Assembly (NCBI GenBank): GCA_964030475.1
Contig: CAXIPT010000002.1
Location: 5,404,753 to 5,468,752 of the forward strand
Direction: 5' to 3'
Source of the DNA: Tethya wilhelma
Taxonomy: Eukaryota; Porifera; Demospongiae; Tethyida; Tethyidae
Length of the DNA: 64,000 nucleotides
This document shows, in pieces, positions 42,474-57,400 of the stretch. Position 1 is the first letter of the stretch, and each line of letters begins with the position of its first letter. The position numbers and the translations under genes are program-made. The notes beneath the pieces are model-generated. The model ran no database searches. It was not told the origin of the DNA and saw nothing but the letters and a program-made list of their open reading frames with translations.

Positions 42474-45400
42474 AAAGAGAGAAAGAGAGAAAATCTTTTT
42501 AATTGGTAGTCATAAAATTCATGCGGATAACTATTGACAACAGATCTTGTAGTAATACAAGCAGAATAATTATTATTGCTGTTGTTAACTTACTCTGTAG
42601 TCTGTTAAGGATGGCAGTCACTCCTTCATTGACTAGTTTGATGACAACACTGTTGCTGATGTCTGATGTACTGACTGGAGCATTGCTCTGTGTCTCTTCA
42701 TGTTTCTACACGAAACAAAGTATAGTAAGATGACATTGGGCACAGTAGAAAGAACTTTATAAACCATGCATATATGAAACATACAAGAATAAAGTATGAA
42801 AAAATTAACAAACAAACAAACATGACATGGCAGTGCTAACTAGTTATTGTAACTACGTAGAAAAATCTATTTTTGGTCAAAAAAACCAACCCAAACTATA
42901 TTTGATCAAAAAAAAACAACAACAACCCAAACTTGCATTTTTCATACAAAATACTGATTACTGTCACTGTAGCAACCTTTGTGTCATACCTTTCTCCATG
43001 CTATGAACTCGTCTCTTAGTAGAGCTCTGAGAACACTCTCCAGGCTGAACTGAGGTTGCACAAAGCATCGTGAGATGGCAATCATGGAGAGTTGGAGGGG
43101 ACCGGTCATTCCAATCTGAGAGATGAGGGCTTGGAGTCCGGGAGTCAGTCGAAAGGGTACAGGACGGTTGGCATCTAGATCACCTAAGGATGGGGAGGGA
43201 TGTGTATGTATGTGTGAGGGTATGAGGGTGTGAGGGTGTGAGGGTGTGAGGGTATGAGGGTATGAGGATGTGAGGATATGAGGATGTGAGGGTCTTTAGA
43301 TAAGCACTTTCTAGCTAAAAGTGTGCAATGTCTATTTAATGCAAACTGTGCTTATGTGATTTAAACAGCTATAGATTGGTTAATTAGAGTCATGTGATTA
43401 GAAAAAATCACTGAAAATAATTGAAGGGGCTGACTCACTCTTCACAGAAATGCCCATTACTCACAAATAAAATTATATTGATTACCTACCTTGGCCATTG
43501 ACATCAAACACATAGAAGGTCTGCGTCAGTCTCCCTGTGTTACAAGCCACCTGGAGCATATCAGGATCAAGACGAGAGAGATGGAAGACAAACTCCGCCA
43601 GACCACACAGGGCCAGTTGGGTGGTAACCTAGCAACAATACAAGCAATTAAATGTAGTAAAGTATTGTTAGTTAAGTGTAGGCTCCTTGCATATTTTATC
43701 ATTATCACTTATCCTGCATAGCTAGGTTTAGGATGTACGTGGGGAGCCTGGGAACGAGGCCAAAGACACACCTCTAATCCTCCCCCCCTCCCTCCCTCTC
43801 ACAAAAAATAAATAAATAAAAATACCTTGAAACCATGGAACACCTTGGGGGTACTTGCATACCTCCAATATAGCCACAATTAATTAAGGAGTATGTAGCC
43901 AAAAATAATGCCAGCAACTTGGGAATGGCTTACTTGTTTTCTAAATGTCCAAAAGTCAGTGGCCGTCACATAAGACTGCTCCGCCCACTCTTTGATCAAG
44001 GTGGGCGGGACCAGCGTGTTTTGGATCTGCGAGTACATGTTCTGAAGGGTCAGGAGGGTGATGGGGTCACCAGAGGATTGGATCTGAGCCAGTCTCTCGT
44101 AATACTGGACCAACGTGCAATCCCAGTCCAAACTGTGAGCTGAACAATACTGCAGGAGATGAATATAAACACAGCATATAGGATCACAGATTGTCACTGT
44201 TTGGATTGAAATAACAGTTGAACTATAGTACATGTATACTGAGTCATATTTTGCAAACTCAAGAAAGGAAAAAAAAAACTTATACAAATTTTATAGGCAT
44301 GGTACACTTGAAGTTAGTTGCAGTTTCAACTATATAGTACATGCTCCCCTTAAACACACACACACACGCTCACCTGTTTGAAGATGTCGGAGAGAGAGAG
44401 ATTGTGGATGTTGTCTTCCACTAGCCTCATCTGAGGAGACACAGCTACCACACGAGGAACTGTGAAGAGAAGATGACGCCTAGAGGTTTCCTGAAGGAAG
44501 ATCAAGGAACAAAAACAAACAAACAAACACACACACAAACAGACAAGCAAACAAACAAAACAAACATCAACAATAAACTTGGAACAAATTGGACTTCTGG
44601 ATCTTAAGATTCTTCTATAGATGCATCGAAGGTTAGATAACTCTTTCATTTTGTACCTTGTCTTTGGCTAGGTAGAGATTGACCATGTTGAAGAGTTGGA
44701 GGACTCTCTCCTCAGAACGACAGCGAGCTACTTGAGAGTCATTGAGAACAAGATAGGGATAGATCTGTGTGTGTGTGTGTGTGTGTGTGTGTCCAATCCA
44801 AGGATGCTGATACACATAAATAGTAGTGCATCCTGATCTTAATATCTGATCCTAATATCTGATCCTAACATCCAATCCTAACATCCGATCCTAACACCCC
44901 GATCCTAACATCCGATCCTAACACCCCGATCCTAGCTAACATCCCAGGCCTACCTTTCCATTGTGTCCCTGGATGTAGAGTCTCCTCACAGTTTGGTTCT
45001 GTTTCTGGACTATCTCCACACGAGGCATGAAACGAGCAATACGGACAAAATATGGCATCGCCTGAAAATATAGTTAGAAAATTCTATAAATCATACAACT
45101 TTTATACGAAATGTTATATCTCTAATACTTTATATCAAACATCACAAAGGTAGGATCAAATTATTGACACTCAGTATAAACTATACCTTTGGTACGAGGT
45201 ACTCTCCTGGTATCTCGACGTCGGCTGTGGCTATGGAAAAGTTGCTCAGGAAACGGCAGCGATCTTCGAGAAGAAAAGACCTATACAGACACACAAACAA
45301 AGATTCAAGTTCCATGTAGTTAAGAGTCAAACTACTCATCTTTCTCAAACTTAAAGAATACTCTATGCGTGTGCAGTATCTAAGCTTAAATGATAAGCTA

Positions 45401-48400
45401 GACTGGTTTTCTTACTTTTGTAGAGATTTCGTCTTCAGTTCCAATATCTTGATCCATCTCTTTAGCTTTGTCATGAGAGAGTGAAGCTTCTTAGTGCCAG
45501 GAGAACTATAAACATGTTGAAGTAAATGAAGGTACAATTTTACAGGATTACAGTAAATCTAGGTTAGTGACCAAGCCAATGATTTAGAGGCACGGATAAT
45601 GAATACCATATAGTGGGTAAATTTGGCGGGCTTAAAATTTGGCAAATTCACATTTTAGCATGATTGGCGATTTTAAAGTTGGCGATTTAGCTCTGCACGC
45701 TGCATTGTTTATGTGTGCATGCGTGCGTATAAAACTGTTTGGCAATTTGAAAAAAAAATTCGCCAATTTACCAAATTTACCCACTATACCGTATTCATAA
45801 ATTTTCCAAACTATAACAGGCAGTAGGTATACCTTGGACAAAGTAAGCTGAATTTCACTCTTATATGCAAGCACAGCATGTGCATCCACATCCACATACC
45901 TGAAGTCAAAATCATTAGCAAACTGAGCCTTCAGTCTCTGGAAGGCGGGGTCTTGAGCTGCTGCCTGGGCACGTTTTGCCAAAGCCTCCTGCGAGAGAGG
46001 CCCGCCGCTCGCACTAGAGGCAAGGCCGCTCTGTTCCAGTCCGATACCAAAGGTACTCACGAGCTTACGAACAAATTGCATCATTTGAGGTGAAATCCGA
46101 GTGTTGTTAACTGCATACAAACAAACAAACAAACAAACAAATAAACAAATAAACAAAAGTACATAAAAACAATAAATAGGTTATTGAAAACATTTCTTGA
46201 TAAACATAGCTAGGTACATGTATTCATTACCATCAGCTCTGCTCTCAAAAGCAGCAGTCTGACAGAGCGTCAATCCTTCATTTAGCTGACGCAGCAACTC
46301 TTCGTACCAATTCTCACGGAACCAAATCATCTGCAATGATTATGTAAAAAGAAAGAAAAAAAATGCCAGTTTAAAACACAGACCAATGACTATTAACAAT
46401 GATAGGCTTCAATAACAATATTATTCAAAATGGTTTAGAAAAAAAAACAACAAAAACACAACAAAAACAAAACAAATAAACCAAAACAAACCAAACAAAC
46501 AAACAAACAACAAAAAAACACACGGTCCTTGCCCACCACCATGCACCTACCTGATCCACAATGCCCTCCAAGGCCGACAAAAGCGTCGGGTGAAGGTCCC
46601 TCAACAGGTGCATGATCTTGCTACACCTCCACAGTGACGCCGGAGCTCTGATCGGAGCTGACTCACCTCCCTGGCTGCTCCCAGGAGCAGGCTGAGCAGT
46701 ACCGCTCCCGATTGAACTAGCTGAAGACGAAGCAAGATTACTTTCACCCGCTACAGAAGTTGGAGGGACTGTCGAGTTGGTGGCATTTGAAGTTGCGTTT
46801 GTTTGCTTCTGTTGGCTCAACACGGCAGCTAGCGATTGGAGCGAAGATAGAGTGGGCGTGGCCAAATGAGGGGTCGTGTTTCCACCCACATCTGAAGGTC
46901 CCCCTGATCCTGACGTATCCATGGGTTCGGATTGAGTAGGCCCCTGGTCGTTAGCACCTACAGCTGCAGTCCCGGCAATGGAGGAGGTGGGTGCAGAGGT
47001 CGTGGGAGTTGGGAGAGGGTGATGGGTCGAGGAGGAGGGAGTGGAGGCCTTGGACTGTTGGTCAGCTTTGACTGGATAGGGAGGGGAACGGAGTGAAGAG
47101 TTTGAAACATGGATGATGCATTTCATAATGGAACAATACAGAATGGGAATGGGACATCGTATGGAAGGAATAGAGAATAGGAACTGGACACTTAACAAAT
47201 CAAGATCTAGAAGAAAACACAGCAAGGCAAGGCTATACAACTGATGAGAAAATACTGCATTCGTATTTTTGTGATGGTGACATTAGACTTACGTTTTTCT
47301 CTCTGTTCCACCTTGAGCGTGAGGTAGAGGGTCCTGATTGGGAAGTAGACGGCCTGGGGGTATGTCTTACCCACGGAGCAGAGGAGGTTCAGGATGTGAC
47401 TGCCCTCCTGACGAATGAGACAGGTCAGCAGTTGTGGTATCCATGGCAACCAGTGGTTATGTGGGATACCCATATAGTACTTGTCAACAGCCTGCGTGAA
47501 TAGATGAATGTACATCAATTCAAAGGCATAAGGAATCTTTTGCTCAAGCAGACATAGCTATACTTAAAAATCTTTAGGAAAACGTTAAAAATTAATGGCA
47601 TAGAAATGATAATATATGTACTTATGCACCCAGTATTTTGCTTAATTCAGACTCATTGGTCATCGAGAAAACTTTAAAAGATATATGTAAAACGAGTACA
47701 AAATATGAACTTAAATAAAATGCTACTGTTTTTGTGCACCAAAAGAATAGACAAACAAAAAATTGTTTAAGACTTCTGAACTTACAACACAAGCATTATT
47801 TTGCTCAAGATTGAAGTACATGTATCATATTGGATATCTTAGTTTCACTAACCTCTGCTAGTGTGCCTTTCTCGTCGTCATAAGTCAACATCCAGATGAT
47901 ATTCGCAAGATACTTGCGACTCTTCCCCTCGCTCTGGTTACGGCAGGCATGGAGGAAACACGTGAGAGCGGACACTCCCAGTGTGAGGTTACGATCCTTG
48001 GCGAAAAGTTGGTCGAGGTAGTCGCCCCAGAGGGACCAGGCTTTGACGAGGCTGTCGTGGAGCTGGACGGCTGCACTGAATGACTTGTTGGCATCGTCAG
48101 CTCTGTGGGTAATTGGAGAGAAAAGTTGAAGTGTAAATAGCGGATAAATAGAGAGAAAAATTGAAATAGGTGGAATGCAGATAAATAGAGAAAAACATTG
48201 AAATAGGTGGAACACAGATAAATAGAGAGAAAAATTGAAATAGGTGGAATGTGGATAAATAGAGAGAAAAATTGAAACAGGTGGAACGGGGGTATAGAGG
48301 AAAAGATTGTAATTGGGAACTGGAAAAATCAGAGAGCATAAGCAATGAGGTCAGAATGTAAGGTTGGTAATAGCTAGGTCATTTTCTCTCTTTATCTCTC

Positions 48401-49173
48401 TGTATCTCTTACTTTCCCAACTGAGCCAAGAAGCTTCCCTTGAGAGCCATAAACTCGGCCACCATCTCCTTGGTAAAATACTTGAGATTGGTTGACTCGA
48501 TAACCTCAATGGCCTCCTTCAACTCAGTGTTCTCCATCATCATTGACATATGGAGGTAGCACTTCACCTACATATGTAAGTGAGCCAAAGTTAAACATAT
48601 ATAGGTCAAAACAATTCACTACAATCGGTTTTACAAAAAAAGTACCATACGTAGATTGGGAAATTTTTTGCTGGTAAAATATTTCGCTTATTAAATTTTC
48701 GTTGTTGTGGGTCGTATGGTAAAAATCACCATATAATATAAATTTTCCCCATGTTGACCATATTGATGAAAATTTTTTTAGCAACAAAAATTTTCCAATC
48801 AACAGTATTTTCAAATCTATATACCTACCTAAATGTAGGTCAGTATTAATTTGCATGTACATAGAGATTCTTTCATTCTACTGTACGATAGCTTCATAAA
48901 CCAGGCCTTCTCCACTATGCCCATTCTCACCTAAGCCCTCCCCGTGCTTAGCAATATAAAAGACATGGGAAGGCCTTGGTTTATGGGGCTATAACTGCAT
49001 GGTGTACCTGTTGTCTGATCTTCTGGAAGCAGTCTAGAACGGGGACACTTGGGATGCTGTGGATCTTGCTCAGGGAGTCCAGACACACTGGGTAGAGTTT
49101 GTGTTTCCTGGCCACTCTAGCATACTGGATGATGGCACTGGCTGAGTGGTGGACGATTAGCATGGCCTGGGTG

Positions 49174-49222
<49 letters not shown>

Positions 49223-52200
49223 TGTGTGTGATCGCAAGACAGCAGTAATATACCGTAGTTTGAGATATTTCGCGTTAAAAATATTCCGTACGTTAAAATT
49301 TCACGTGTTTAATTTTTATACATGCGTAGCACCCACATTAATATTGGTAATGGGTCGTCAAAACTTCGCGTTTTAATTTTCGCACACGGCGACACGTACG
49401 AAAATTTCCCCAATGCAAATATTAGTCAAATTACGGTAGTATGTTGTTTCAGCTACAAGTGTGCCAACTAGCTGAGCCTGATAGTCAAGATAAGGTGACA
49501 TATACATACCTGGGTTGATCCCTCATAAGCTTTCACCATGTGCTTGTAGTGAAGTTGTCTCCACGTGAAAATGTCCGACCAGTGACTCAAGTCGTCAGAA
49601 CAGTTAGGGAGACGATTCCTAGAAGGAGAGATGAGAACAAACAAGCAGTGACTGAGGTTAAGAGGCAGGGGAACTCATTTTGCTTGCAAAATTTCTTCAT
49701 TGCTTGGATAATTACAGCCAATAAATGCATTGGCTGATGAATTTATGGCCTTGACTGATCAATGTTACAAATTTAACATTTTAATAAGTAAAAAAACACT
49801 AATTAAGCTATAATTGGAGAGGAAAACCCAAACGGGTCTGGATCTGTAAATACATTGTAAACGTTTTTTTGCTTACTTCCATGTTTTGAAGATGGTTTTC
49901 ACTTCGGTCTGAAAGGTCTGTCTGTTGAGTCCTCCTGACTGTAGCCCGCTGTGGATGGTGGTGGCTTCTTGGAGCTCCATGATCTGCTGGGCCAGCTGGA
50001 GATGGTGGGCATTAATTAGAAACACAGATGGGTGCACTAACTCTATCAATGCTACCGTAGATAGGAAAATTTTTTGCCATTTCATGTTAGTAACGAAACT
50101 AAGCCTTTCGAATGGCTAAAATTTTCCAATCTCACTGAAACCCAGACAGCTACTACATACATATATACACACTAGCCTCATCCCCAGGCTCCCTTTTGAG
50201 TGAAATATCAAAAGGGAGCCTGGGGACGAGGCTACACGCACACATCATCCAATATACCTGTAGCAGTGCTATGTGGGCGTGGGAGACAATCTTTGGCAGT
50301 CGTCTCCACTGTTTCATGCTCTGGATACTAGCCGCTTCGATCAGCTTCTCCACGGCACTCAGTCGCTGCTCGTCAGGGTAGCATAGAGCTAAATATCCGC
50401 GTAACAGGTTCAACTTGGCACTGTAGTTCTCAGAGCAGATGGGTTCGGCTTGAGTGGAGGCCTCCTTCATTGCTGTCCAGTCTTGGACTCTCCAGGCATT
50501 CTCAAGAACTACATGTGGTTGACATAACGTATCGAGAATTCATGTGCATTCATATATAATGGATAGCAAATTAAAATTTTTAATGCATGACAAGTTAGAT
50601 TTACATGCATATAAATAACGCAGCGTGCGGAAGTAAATCGCCAAATATAAAATCGCCAATCATGTTGAAATGGGAATTTGCCAAATTTTAAGTGCGCCAA
50701 ATTTACCCGCTACATATGGTATACACCCAGTAGTTCACTGCAAACACAACATACTATTTTCAAAGCAACAGTTGAACAATTCAGTCTACTGGACATAGAG
50801 TTCAATACGGCTCAACAACAAGTCTTCATCATACTCAGCCATTTCCAAACAGGTCCTAACTTCAACATCATCTCGAGAAGACTGCTGAAGCTTCTTACAA
50901 AACCACGGAGGGTTATGAAGATCACAGCAAGCATTTTGAGCGCTGCATCCTTCTCCAGTCCAAAGGGGACTATCAGTGTATGTAATACTCTGTTGAGCTG
51001 TAGTACCATGAACACTTGTATCACAAAACCAATCTTCGTCGATAAACGGTGGAAGCGAATTAGCATCAGAGTCTAGACAAGGACAATAATGGATATTCGA
51101 TCGTAAGTCATCCCCAGATGCAGAGGGCACCGGGATCACTCATGTCCAAGAATGCAATCCGAGTCCATGCGGCAGTCGAGTCCTGACAGTCGCACGGATT
51201 TTCCTTCGTGCAATACACTTGCACGATATCTCCATAATATGTTTGAATGTAGTAATCTCCAGATGAACTTGAAGAGTTTACGCTGAAAATCTGATCGCAG
51301 GAAAGAGCTGGATTTTCTTGGCATTCTCCCAAGCCACATTCTTGCAGAGTGTGAAGGAGGGCCCGGACATCTTTACTGATTGTACTCTGGACTGCCTTTA
51401 GAGTCCCATCAGGATTGCTATTGAGAGCACAAATACTTTTTTGCTGTGGTACTATCGTTGGTCTGTATGATTTTGGGAGAGCTCCTTCGCTATCAATAAA
51501 ACTCATGACGGACAGCAATGTGACCAGGAAGAGCGACTTTGGTGCATCCATGAATCGATTGCTGTTTCTTGTTAATACAATAATTATAAGGTTTGAAACA
51601 GCCAAGTTAAAATATCTAATTGTTTCTTTTCTAGAGCGACTGAAGTTAACTTTACATGGAAGTTCCTTATTATACTGTAGTAGGGATTTGAACGGATTTG
51701 AACCAAGTTCTTTTGAATTCTAGTCGAATGCTCTTACCACAAATTACATAACTCCTGTAATTAGCATACTTAGCTACAATGCTGACACGTGCAGACCCAT
51801 CTTTAGTATACATGTACTGCAATCTGCAGGCAGTTCCCAAGCTAAATAAAGCATATCGTATCACAACCTCATTAGTTTTTCAATTAACATACACACACAG
51901 TTAGAGTGATTTTAAATTACTCAAACAATTTGCTAATTGGGCTTCTAATGATCTGCACACATTGTGATTACATAGCAATTATCTTGACTTAATTCGATTG
52001 TGCATTGGAGTGGAGTATATCCATGATGAAGTTATGATGAGTGTGCATTGTACTCACATGCATGGACAAACACACGCACACACACACACATAATAGTTGC
52101 ATGACCCTTAAGTCAGACGGGGACACCCGACGCATGGTCGAGTGCCGCATACATAATGACATGCAACTATTTTGTTTGCCATTGACCTCCTGGGACTCCT

Positions 52201-52286
52201 AGCTACTCTATTGCCACCTCCACCCAACCGGTAACTGGCAATTAGCTAATAAAAACTTTGGTTGCTAGGCAACGGCAAACACGCAT

Positions 52287-52356
<70 letters not shown>

Positions 52357-52944
52357 NNNNNNNNNNNNNNNNNNNNNNNNNNNNNNNNNNNNNNNNNNNN
52401 NNNNNNNNNNNNNNNNNNNNNNNNNNNNNNNNNNNNNNNNNNNNNNNNNNNNNNNNNNNNNNNNNNNNNNNNNNNNNNNNNNNNNNNNNNNNNNNNNNNN
52501 NNNNNNNNNNNNNNNNNNNNNNNNNNNNNNNNNNNNNNNNNNNNNNNNNNNNNNNNNNNNNNNNNNNNNNNNNNNNNNNNNNNNNNNNNNNNNNNNNNNN
52601 NNNNNNNNNNNNNNNNNNNNNNNNNNNNNNNNNNNNNNNNNNNNNNNNNNNNNNNNNNNNNNNNNNNNNNNNNNNNNNNNNNNNNNNNNNNNNNNNNNNN
52701 NNNNNNNNNNNNNNNNNNNNNNNNNNNNNNNNNNNNNNNNNNNNNNNNNNNNNNNNNNNNNNNNNNNNNNNNNNNNNNNNNNNNNNNNNNNNNNNNNNNN
52801 NNNNNNNNNNNNNNNNNNNNNNNNNNNNNNNNNNNNNNNNNNNNNNNNNNNNNNNNNNNNNNNNNNNNNNNNNNNNNNNNNNNNNNNNNNNNNNNNNNNN
52901 NNNNNNNNNNNNNNNNNNNNNNNNNNNNNNNNNNNNNNNNNNNN

Positions 52945-53003
<59 letters not shown>

Positions 53004-54352
53004 ATAATCATTTCAAAATATTACACCATAACAATGTACACATGCAAGTTTACTGTTTTAAAATTTTGTGGGACAATTTCTAGAAAAAAGCTACTCAGAT
53101 TATGACCAACACATATACATATACAATGTCATACATCAGCTTTGCACTTATATTTGTACATACATGCTTGAAAGGGTTAAGGATCTGCTCAGAATAGTTG
53201 CCATCATAAGATGGAGGTTCCTTGGACTTTATCGAGACCTCTCTTGATTTGGAAGGTAGTTCTCCTTCAGCATAGGCTCTCTGCTCCAACAGCAGAGCTG
53301 AACCACACCAGAAGTTGTGAGTTTTACCGAGATACTGTGTGTGTGTGTGTGTGAGAGAGAGAGTGTGTGAATGTACTGCGTGTGCTAGATGCTTGAATGG
53401 TGTACATGATCCAGTAACTTCGACATTCTCAAACTCATTTTATACTACAGGTGCTTCTTGTTGTGTACTCACTGACCTTTAGAACACACGATCTGATGTG
53501 TGGGTGTGGTTTACTTTTGACCACACCCTCCAAGAAGGTGCCAATGGCGCTGGGGTGGCAGTCCATCTGTTGCAAGTGAGAGGCACTACACATAAAGGGA
53601 CTCAACTCACCAGAGAGAGCCTAGAGAAATTAGAGAAGGAAAAAAAATGGAAGAAACAGTATTCAAAGGTTTGTATGACGACTAAAAAGTGGCTTTAGAT
53701 TGTGTGACCCATGCAGGAGGAAATACTGACACACACACAACTTCATAGAAGGGAACATACCGTATAGCACAAAATTTGCCAGATTTTAATCTTGGCAATT
53801 TTGGTAGGGATCGTCACTATTAAATCCGTCAAACAGTCAAATTTGCACTGCATATACGGAATACTTGTATGCAAGTGCAACCGCCAAAATAAAACCTGCC
53901 AACCGTGAAATTTTTGACAATCCACCAAAGTTTATTCCTGCCAATATTTTGTGCTATACACACAAGACACAAATGGAAGACCTAAACAGATAATAAAGCT
54001 TCTCATATACTATAACTAAAGCTATCAATGCATCACACAAGTTGTGTTAAAGCAAGTTAGTCTGGAAGAAAATATTTGCATGAAGAAAAATTCACAGAAT
54101 CTCTTACACTTCTCTGTCTGTCGGCCAAAATGGCCCAGACTTTTGGGAATACTTCTATCCAAGTCTTGTGCGCTAGTTCAGTGTCAACATGACACAGGTG
54201 AGACAGAGAGAGAAGAAACTGAGAGCATTTGATTGATCTTGATTCTGATAGAAATGAGTTCAGTTTGGTGGCAAGTTTCTCCAAAGCTCCTCCACTTCTT
54301 GCGTCTCCTTTGTCCGAGTCCATACCTTCCATCAGCTCCTGTGTTTTCATGT

Positions 54353-54407
<55 letters not shown>

Positions 54408-57400
54408 GATCGGGTGTACAGATTTCAAACTTTTAAAAATTAATGCAAATACAGCTAGAAACTTTTAATTTTTAGTGCAATAAAGCTAAAACACAAAAAT
54501 GGTGATCAAAAAATTTCCTACAGAAACGCACCATCTTGGAAAGCATTATAAACTACACTATCATAGCTCCAGCTTAAGGTGATCAATGCATACAAAAATT
54601 TTTCCCGATGCAAAAAATTAGTCAAATTATGGTATGCATTCAGTAAACACGTATAAGAGGTCACACACCGACACAGTACTAATTATTTAATATCCACAAG
54701 TATAATTTTTATGCATACACCATACACCTACTCTCTCTCTCACCTCTGGTAGGACGCTAGAAATGACCGGGGGTTCAGTGACATCATGGGTAAGGGTCGT
54801 CTGGACCGGTCCCACGGAGGATATGCTAGGGAGGCGCGGGGTAGCGGGGGAGGCTTGAACGGACCGATCCAATACGGCCACCGAGAGAAGAAGCTGGATG
54901 GATAAGAGAAATGAAGAGAAAGAAAATAGCTACTGTAAAATTAACACACATGAATTAATCATAAATGTGTAAGTGCATACAACTGTACATTATCGTAATC
55001 TGTCATAGATACAACCGTAGCCTCATCCTGTGAAAGGTCAAAAGGGAGCCTGGGGACGAGGCTAATACTACAAAACTGTCAATGTATAGCAAGAGTTGCA
55101 CACATTTTAATGAGGGATACAGTTTGACCAAACATGCTTAAAACCAATACATGGGCGTGTTGAGTAACTGCATGTGCATGCTTCTAATAATCCATATGCG
55201 TAACGTAATTGCTAGTTAATGGATTAGCAGCACATGCAGTATCAAGTGTTATCAATTAACCATATATACACATACACAAATGTACTATTGTAGCCACACA
55301 GTTGCACGATCAGGATGCTGAAGGATTCAAGTGATTACAATCACAATTGACTACACATGTAACAATAGTGTTAGCTTATATGTGACTCAGAAGTATCATT
55401 CACCAATTCAGTGCCTTTATCATGCCTACCCATCACACTAGCTTCATACCTATATATAGTCATCACTCATGGCATTGGTTCCTTAAGGAAGGCAACCACA
55501 AATGTGCTAAAATTAGCAACAAAGGCAAAATTACCAGTATTATCATGTAAGTACAGTTAAGCTCAGTACTAAAATACTAATCAGGTATATATACTAGTTC
55601 TTGCTGGTAAAGCTAATAACAGCAAAGCATAATAGAGGCAGTTTGATATTTTGACATAAATAGCCAAAGAGAGAGCACAAATAAAGGTATGAAGCTAGTG
55701 TGATGGGTAGGCATGATAAAGGCACTGAATTGGTGAATGATACTTCTGAGTCACATATAAGCTAACACAGCTAAAACACAAAAATGGTGATCAAAAAATT
55801 TCCTACAGAAACGCACCATCTTGGAAAGCATTATAAACTACACTATCATAGCTCCAGCTTAAGGTGATCAATGCATACAAAAATTTTTCCCGATGCAAAA
55901 AATTAGTCAAATTATGGTATGCATTCAGTAAACACGTATAAGAGGTCACACACCGACACAGTACTAATTATTTAATATCCACAAGTATAATTTTTATGCA
56001 TACACCATACACCTACTCTCTCTCTCACCTCTGGTAGGACGCTAGAAATGACCGGGGGTTCAGTGACATCATGGGTAAGGGTCGTCTGGACCGGTCCCAC
56101 GGAGGATATGCTAGGGAGGCGCGGGGTAGCGGGGGAGGCTTGAACGGACCGATCCAATACGGCCACCGAGAGAAGAAGCTGGATGGATAAGAGAAATGAA
56201 GAGAAAGAAAATAGCTACTGTAAAATTAACACACATGAATTAATCATAAATGTGTAAGTGCATACAACTGTACATTATCGTAATCTGTCATAGATACAAC
56301 CGTAGCCTCATCCTGTGAAAGGTCAAAAGGGAGCCTGGGGACGAGGCTAATACTACAAAACTGTCAATGTATAGCAAGAGTTGCACACATTTTAATGAGG
56401 GATACAGTTTGACCAAACATGCTTAAAACCAATACATGGGCGTGTTGAGTAACTGCATGTGCATGCTTCTAATAATCCATATGCGTAACGTAATTGCTAG
56501 TTAATGGATTAGCAGCACATGCAGTATCAAGTGTTATCAATTAACCATATATACACATACACAAATGTACTATTGTAGCCACACAGTTGCACGATCAGGA
56601 TGCTGAAGGATTCAAGTGATTACAATCACAATTGACTACACATGTAACAATAGTGTTAGCTTATATGTGACTCAGAAGTATCATTCACCAATTCAGTGCC
56701 TTTATCATGCCTACCCATCACACTAGCTTCATACCTATATATAGTCATCACTCATGGCATTGGTTCCTTAAGGAAGGCAACCACAAATGTGCTAAAATTA
56801 GCAACAAAGGCAAAATTACCAGTATTATCATGTAAGTACAGTTAAGCTCAGTACTAAAATACTAATCAGGTATATATACTAGTTCTTGCTGGTAAAGCTA
56901 ATAACAGCAAAGCATAATAGAGGCAGTTTGATATTTTGACATAAATAGCCAAAGAGAGAGCACAAATAAAGTATATACAATGGAACTGCAGTCTAATCCA
57001 TGCTACTACAGTTCACCAGAAGGCACTCTCTCCAACCACAGCATCACCACCAGCAGTAGCTGCAACGGGCCTACGAAAAAATCGACTCAAAAACACGACC
57101 ATGAGATGAGCCATCTCACACCGGAGGTACATTTGAGAGACGGCAACCCAAGCAGGGGAAGAAGAGGAGAAGAAGAGGCCGAGAGCACCCTTAGTCACCG
57201 GGCAAACTCCTCTCCTTCGCCAAATCCCGGCGGAAACAGTTTGGTGATAGCTCGCACAAGTCCACAACCTGGGCCGACCGATACTCTATACAGCAACCGC
57301 ATGTACAATCACAACAATAACAGCACAAGCAGTGCGAATGTGTATGAAGACGTGTCTATAGCAGCACCTTCAGCCTTCAACCCTCGCTATCGAAGCTGGC

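Noticed and set aside
52258..53083. Long frames of 248-273 codons across the gap on both strands
   Set aside because: They consist of CA and GA repeats plus N characters and are not coding.
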